From positions 1 to 64,000 of the forward strand of contig CAVCUP010000011.1 of assembly GCA_963605405.1 (NCBI GenBank): a stretch of DNA of 64,000 nt, in the 5' to 3' direction. The notes under the pieces are model-generated. The model did not search any database. It was given only the letters and a program-made list of their open reading frames with translations, and was not told the origin of the DNA. Each line of letters begins with the position of its first letter. Within the stretch, counting starts at the first letter, position 1. This stretch comes from Paratractidigestivibacter sp963605405. Its GTDB lineage: Bacteria; Actinomycetota; Coriobacteriia; Coriobacteriales; Atopobiaceae. A program made the translations under genes and the position numbers. Below, piece by piece: positions 60,216-64,000 of the stretch.

Positions 60216-60581
60216 TGGTGGAGGTGCGGAGAATCGAACTCCGGTCCAAAGCAAGCCCCTGAAAGGTGTCTCCAGGCTCAGTTGCCGGTTAAGTCTTAGC
60301 CGCCGCGCACCCGTCAACCCGCGCTTGGCGACCCAGTTGGTTCGATCTTTTTGCCTGGCATACCAGCTACGTCCAAGCAAGCATCTCCCTAGAATGACGT
60401 CGCAGCGGGAACGGGAGCGATCCCCGCATTGACGCGCCGCTAGTTAATTAAGCAGCGAGAGCCAGAGGCTCGTAAGAATAAGTGTCGTCAATTCAATTTG
60501 ACGGTTCCCCTGTTTAACGTGGCGAGGAGACCACGGCCTGCTGCCCATCTCAGGCCCACCCTGTCGAAACCAGTCACCCCC
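60216..60581 (-). ncRNA. ssrA: tmRNA (SsrA)
   Basis: 366 bases. The 5' end GGGGGTGACTGGTTTCGACA (60581 down) is the canonical tmRNA start; its GGGGGTG pairs with CACCTCC before the terminal ACCA at 60216. The T-arm is CGGAG-TTCGATT-CTCCG. Near 60500-60440 the tag reads GAC GAC ACT TAT TCT TAC GAG CCT CTG GCT CTC GCT GCT TAA, i.e. DDTYSYEPLALAA then stop, ending in the usual ALAA degron. The exact resume codon is uncertain. It rescues stalled ribosomes and tags proteins for proteolysis. Confidence 0.96.
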
Positions 60582-60620
60582 ACGAGATGGAATGGGGACG
60601 CTGCCACCATGATGCGAATG

Positions 60621-63374
60621 TCAAGATTCGTGCCGCTCGCGCGGCGTGGTAGGGATTGTACCCCAAACGATCGCCCGCGTATCCGGACGACGGCGGCAAG
60701 AGACGAGGCGCCAAGAGGCAAAGGCGATCGCGCTCGCCGCGCTCACGGCAACGCCCGCGACCAGCCCCGGCGTCTCGTACGTGAACTCGACCGTGTGCTC
60801 CCCCGCCGCGAGGTCGACGCCGCAGAGCCCGCCGTAAAGCGCGCGGACCTCGGACTTCTCGCCGTCCACGGTCACGCTCCAACCGGAGTCGTACGGGATC
60901 ACGGTGCAGAGCGTCTCGTCCTGCGAGGCCTGGAAGCTCAGGCGCACGTGGCCATCCTCGTAGGTCTCCACCTGCGCCGCGTCGGCGTCGAGAAGCCCGC
61001 GGAGCCGCGCGAGCTCGTCCGCATCGAGCGTCTTTGCCACGAGCAGGTCGCGCGAGGACGAGGCCGCGAGCACCTGCCTGGCTTTGGCGGGGTTGTACGG
61101 GTCCGTGACCTCAAGCGAAATCCTCAAAACCTGCCCGGCGGAGTATTCGCCCAGGTAGATTGTGCCGTTATTGAAGTTTGAGCCCACCGACGAGACGCAG
61201 GCCCCGTCCACACAAACGGCAAGCGAGTACCGAAGCGCGCTCATCATCGGCACGAAGAGATACAGGGGCCCGTCCTCGGCGACCGTCACGCTCCAGACTC
61301 GCTCGGACTCGGTGGCCGCAGCCTCGTCCTCGGCCACGGCGGCGTCCACGTAGAGCCCGCTCGCGTCCGAGCCCGTCATGTCCGCCCACATCGTCTCCTG
61401 GTTGACGAAGGGGTCGCGAGGGGGAGACGAGCCCTCCCAGTGGTCGTTCAGGTCGGTTTGGTAATCGAAGTCGCTCACGTCGGAAGGCCACGTCACGTTT
61501 CCCGCGCCGGAACGGATGCCGTAGGCGCTCGGCAAAGCGACGAGGCTCTTCCACACGCCGTAGCCGCCCGCAGGCAACGCGGCCGTCCCGTCAACCGGCT
61601 CGGCAAGAGGCGCCTCGGACTTGGAGACCAGGTAATCGACGCCCAGAAGCGCGTCCGCGGCCGGCATCACGGAGCGATAGTAATAGCCGAAGATCTCGTT
61701 CGCGCCGCAATACCCGAGGCTGGCGAGCAGCTCGGTGTAGGCGCCGTTCAGCGTGGAGGTGTACTCCTGCGGGCCCGACACCCCGAGGACCAGGCCTTCC
61801 GTCGTGGTCGGAGCGTTTCTCCCCTGGTTGACGGCGGTGAGGCCGTCGACTCCAACGCGAACGTCCTGCTGCTCGCCTTCGCGCGGGAGAGAATCGCAGA
61901 ACTCGCGCATGACGCTCGTATAGAGGCCCCAGTACCCGACGTCGCGGCTGTAGTGGCCGAAGGCGCGCCAGGCGTTCACGCCCAGGGCCCCCGCGCTGAG
62001 CACGCACACACAGGCCAGCGCGGACCGCGCGCGGACCCGGCGCTCCTCACCCGCGAGCCACACGAGCGCCGCGCAGGCCGCGAGCATGGCCATATCGGCC
62101 GCGAAGAGCCACGGCTCGGAGATCCAGTCGCGCTTGAGCACGAGGTAGGCCAGCTGGGCGCCGCCCACGAGCACGGCCAGGACCCCGCCCGAAACCGCGC
62201 AGAGGCGCGCACGCGCCGCGCCGCGCACCCCGTCGAGCGCCTCCCAGCCCCTCGCCGCCACGACGACGAGCACGAACGAGACCACGTACGCGTAACGGAA
62301 GAAATACGAGGTCACGTGTTTGAAGCTCGACCACATGACGTCGAGAGGCCAGGCGCACATAGAGACGAACATGAAGGCAAGAAGCCCGCCGTGGAGCAGG
62401 CGCGCGCGGCGAGAGACGCCCGGATTGGCCAGGAACGTCCCCGCGAGAACGAGCGCGAGCTCACCCGTGTAGAGCGCTGGCGTGACGGCCCAGTCGCTCG
62501 AGGGGGTCACGCCGAGCGCGAGGCCGGCCACGGCCTTGATCGGGTTGCACGACAGCCGCGCCTGCAGCACGCTGGAGAGAAGCGACCCGCCGCCCTCCGG
62601 CGAGTTCAGAAGGCCGATGATCGCGGGCAGGAAGACCGCCATGCTCGCCCCGAGCGCGAGGACCATCGTGGCCCCGTACCGCAGGCCCTGGCGCACGCGC
62701 ATCTCCCTGCGCGGCTGCTCGAGCCAGCAAACGAAGAAGTAGAACACGGAAAACAGGCAGTCCATGTAGCCGGAGTACCAGTTAAAGAGCACCGCGCCCG
62801 CCACAGAAAGGAAGAGCGTCCGGCAGCGTCCGGCGGCGACCGCGCGCCACGTGCCCAGCGCGACGAGGGGCAGCATGATGAGGCCGTCGAGCCACATGAT
62901 GTTGCTGCACTGCGCCACGCTCCAGCCGCACAGGGCATAGCATACCGACACGATCACGTGGACGGCCCCCGGTCGGTGCCTCTTGCGAAGAAACGAATAG
63001 CAGGTCAGCGCCGCCGTCGAGAGCTTGGCCAGGGTGAGGTAGCTCAGCAGCTGCGAGGCATGCCCCGCGTCGAAGAACCACGCGAGCAGGTTGAAGGGGC
63101 TCGCGAGGTAATACGCGAAGGTGGCCGCCATGCCCTCGCCCATGCCCGCGGAGAAGGAGTAAAAGAGCGACCCCTCCCCGTGCATCACGCTGGAGAGCCA
63201 TGCAAAGAGGCCGACGTACTGGATGTCCATGTCCCAGATGGCGACGGAAAGGGACCCGAAGGGGTAGATGCCGCGGGCCGCGAACGCCGCGCAAAGGATA
63301 AGAAGCGCGAGGACGGGGGCGGCCAGGTACTCGCAGCCACGGCGGGCGGCGAGCCAATCGATTAACTTCTTCAT
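60621..63374 (-). CDS. YfhO family membrane protein
   Basis: 917 residues from the ATG at 63374. About 12-13 membrane helices in the first 450 residues (YLAAPVLALLILCAAFAARG, WDMDIQYVGLFAWL, FSAGMGEGMAATFAYY), then a large extracellular domain (about 480-880) and a final helix. The MDxQY motif and overall form match YfhO, a GT-C-like protein linked to lipoteichoic acid or wall-glycan glycosylation. The substrate in actinobacteria is not known. Two bases after the upstream deacetylase gene. Confidence 0.88.
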   Translation of the reverse strand: MKKLIDWLAARRGCEYLAAPVLALLILCAAFAARGIYPFGSLSVAIWDMDIQYVGLFAWLSSVMHGEGSLFYSFSAGMGEGMAATFAYYLASPFNLLAWFFDAGHASQLLSYLTLAKLSTAALTCYSFLRKRHRPGAVHVIVSVCYALCGWSVAQCSNIMWLDGLIMLPLVALGTWRAVAAGRCRTLFLSVAGAVLFNWYSGYMDCLFSVFYFFVCWLEQPRREMRVRQGLRYGATMVLALGASMAVFLPAIIGLLNSPEGGGSLLSSVLQARLSCNPIKAVAGLALGVTPSSDWAVTPALYTGELALVLAGTFLANPGVSRRARLLHGGLLAFMFVSMCAWPLDVMWSSFKHVTSYFFRYAYVVSFVLVVVAARGWEALDGVRGAARARLCAVSGGVLAVLVGGAQLAYLVLKRDWISEPWLFAADMAMLAACAALVWLAGEERRVRARSALACVCVLSAGALGVNAWRAFGHYSRDVGYWGLYTSVMREFCDSLPREGEQQDVRVGVDGLTAVNQGRNAPTTTEGLVLGVSGPQEYTSTLNGAYTELLASLGYCGANEIFGYYYRSVMPAADALLGVDYLVSKSEAPLAEPVDGTAALPAGGYGVWKSLVALPSAYGIRSGAGNVTWPSDVSDFDYQTDLNDHWEGSSPPRDPFVNQETMWADMTGSDASGLYVDAAVAEDEAAATESERVWSVTVAEDGPLYLFVPMMSALRYSLAVCVDGACVSSVGSNFNNGTIYLGEYSAGQVLRISLEVTDPYNPAKARQVLAASSSRDLLVAKTLDADELARLRGLLDADAAQVETYEDGHVRLSFQASQDETLCTVIPYDSGWSVTVDGEKSEVRALYGGLCGVDLAAGEHTVEFTYETPGLVAGVAVSAASAIAFASWRLVSCRRRPDTRAIVWGTIPTTPRERHES

Positions 63375-63375
63375 G

Positions 63376-64000
63376 CTATGCACCAGCCTGCGCGGACACG
63401 GCGGGCGCACCATCGCCCGCGATGCCCATAAGCGCGGCCGATCGCAGCGCGTCGTGCTCGACGTCGCGGCCCTCGCCGCACGAGAACTCGACGAACCCGG
63501 GAAGCCCGGGGTTCAGACAGTGCTCGGGCGCGTCCACGCGCCCGGGATGGAAGAGCAGCTCAAGGTCCATGCCGCGCGCGTCGGCGACCTCCTTGAGGCG
63601 CGGGAACACGGCCGCCACGCGCTTCTCGTCCATGTGGCCGGAGAAGGAGAGCCCGCAGAAGACGGCGGACTTCTCCGCATAGGAACCGAGTCCGACCGCC
63701 TCGAACACGCGGCGGTTGCGTTTCCATAGGTAATTGAGCAGCCCGCGCTTGACGCGGTTGATCGGCTCGATGGTCCCGGCCACGCCCGCTTGGGAGAAGG
63801 GCTGCGCGGGCTCGGCGGGAATACGCAGGTACTCAAGGTCATACTCGGGGCGGGCGGCCACGGCGAGAACCCCGCGGAAGACGGCGGGGATAAGATGCGT
63901 GTGCTGATGGCCGTCGAGGCGAAGGGCCCCGGCGAGCTCCGGGAAGCGCTCCGTCACGCGCGCGACCTGGGCGGCCGCCTCGATCTCTACCTGGCGCGCG
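63376..64000 (-). CDS. YdjC/ChbG-family carbohydrate deacetylase, 5' end outside window
   Basis: At least 208 residues; the frame is open to the right edge. DGHQHTHLIPAVFRGVLAVA holds the metal-binding histidines, followed by YLRIPAEP, FCGLSFSGHMDEKRV and LELLFHPGRVDAPE, the conserved late motifs. The missing N-terminus should carry the first Asp-Asp. Such enzymes deacetylate chito-oligosaccharides or N-acetyl glycolipids. Its coupling to YfhO suggests a role in surface glycan or lipid metabolism. Confidence 0.88.
   Translation of the reverse strand, partial: ARQVEIEAAAQVARVTERFPELAGALRLDGHQHTHLIPAVFRGVLAVAARPEYDLEYLRIPAEPAQPFSQAGVAGTIEPINRVKRGLLNYLWKRNRRVFEAVGLGSYAEKSAVFCGLSFSGHMDEKRVAAVFPRLKEVADARGMDLELLFHPGRVDAPEHCLNPGLPGFVEFSCGEGRDVEHDALRSAALMGIAGDGAPAVSAQAGA

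Overview
The window is high-GC DNA from an anaerobic, gut-type actinobacterium, most probably class Coriobacteriia (Collinsella/Olsenella-like). The clues are strong G/C third-position bias, a LuxR-type regulator built on a multi-spanning membrane domain, a fused TsaB-RimI-TsaD protein, a reverse-type rubrerythrin beside a PerR-like regulator, and a polyferredoxin. The class is inferred; no 16S gene is present.

Layout. (1) Bases 1-14,800 are an accessory/defence island lying against the 3' end of guaA. It holds an intact DUF4143-type AAA ATPase (cut by the left edge), two decayed relatives, a foreign-looking racemase/GNAT pair, a short Abi_2 (AbiF/D-type) N-terminal remnant preceded by a structured RNA with its own terminator, an unassigned two-gene unit (GIY-YIG-like protein plus a membrane/coiled-coil protein), and a six-gene type I restriction-modification operon (RHH regulator, HsdM, HsdS, DUF1016 N-domain protein, HsdR, DUF4268 nuclease-like protein). 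(2) 14,800-29,200 is guaA, an LCP wall-polymer ligase, a class A beta-lactamase-fold serine hydrolase, ychF, a polyferredoxin, a 1,558-residue surface protein with an internal sorting signal, and groES-groEL. (3) 29,400-35,500 is a regulator with two membrane-plus-LuxR-HTH halves, followed by a translationally coupled ABC exporter-like operon flanked by two single-pass extracytoplasmic proteins and led by a 19-codon ORF. (4) 35,500-40,700 is nadE and an amino-acid ABC importer. (5) 41,000-45,300 is an ECF transporter operon headed by a Trp-Trp-Trp leader peptide and an attenuator, which points to tryptophan-controlled uptake. (6) 45,300-64,000 is mainly housekeeping: a zinc-ribbon repeat protein, TsaB-RimI-TsaD, DUF3783, rubrerythrin, PerR, TsaE, uracil-DNA glycosylase, alanine racemase, NnrE-NnrD, AcpS, GlmM, ribosomal proteins S9 and L13, a patatin, tmRNA, YfhO, and a partial YdjC/ChbG deacetylase.

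The most interesting items are the WWW leader/attenuator in front of an ECF transporter, the Abi_2 remnant with its structured RNA, the unassigned GIY-YIG-like/coiled-coil pair, the double LuxR-membrane regulator with its ABC operon, the mid-protein sorting signal in the giant surface protein, and a four-copy inverted repeat cluster between perR and tsaE. Function calls rest on motif reading only; no database search was possible.
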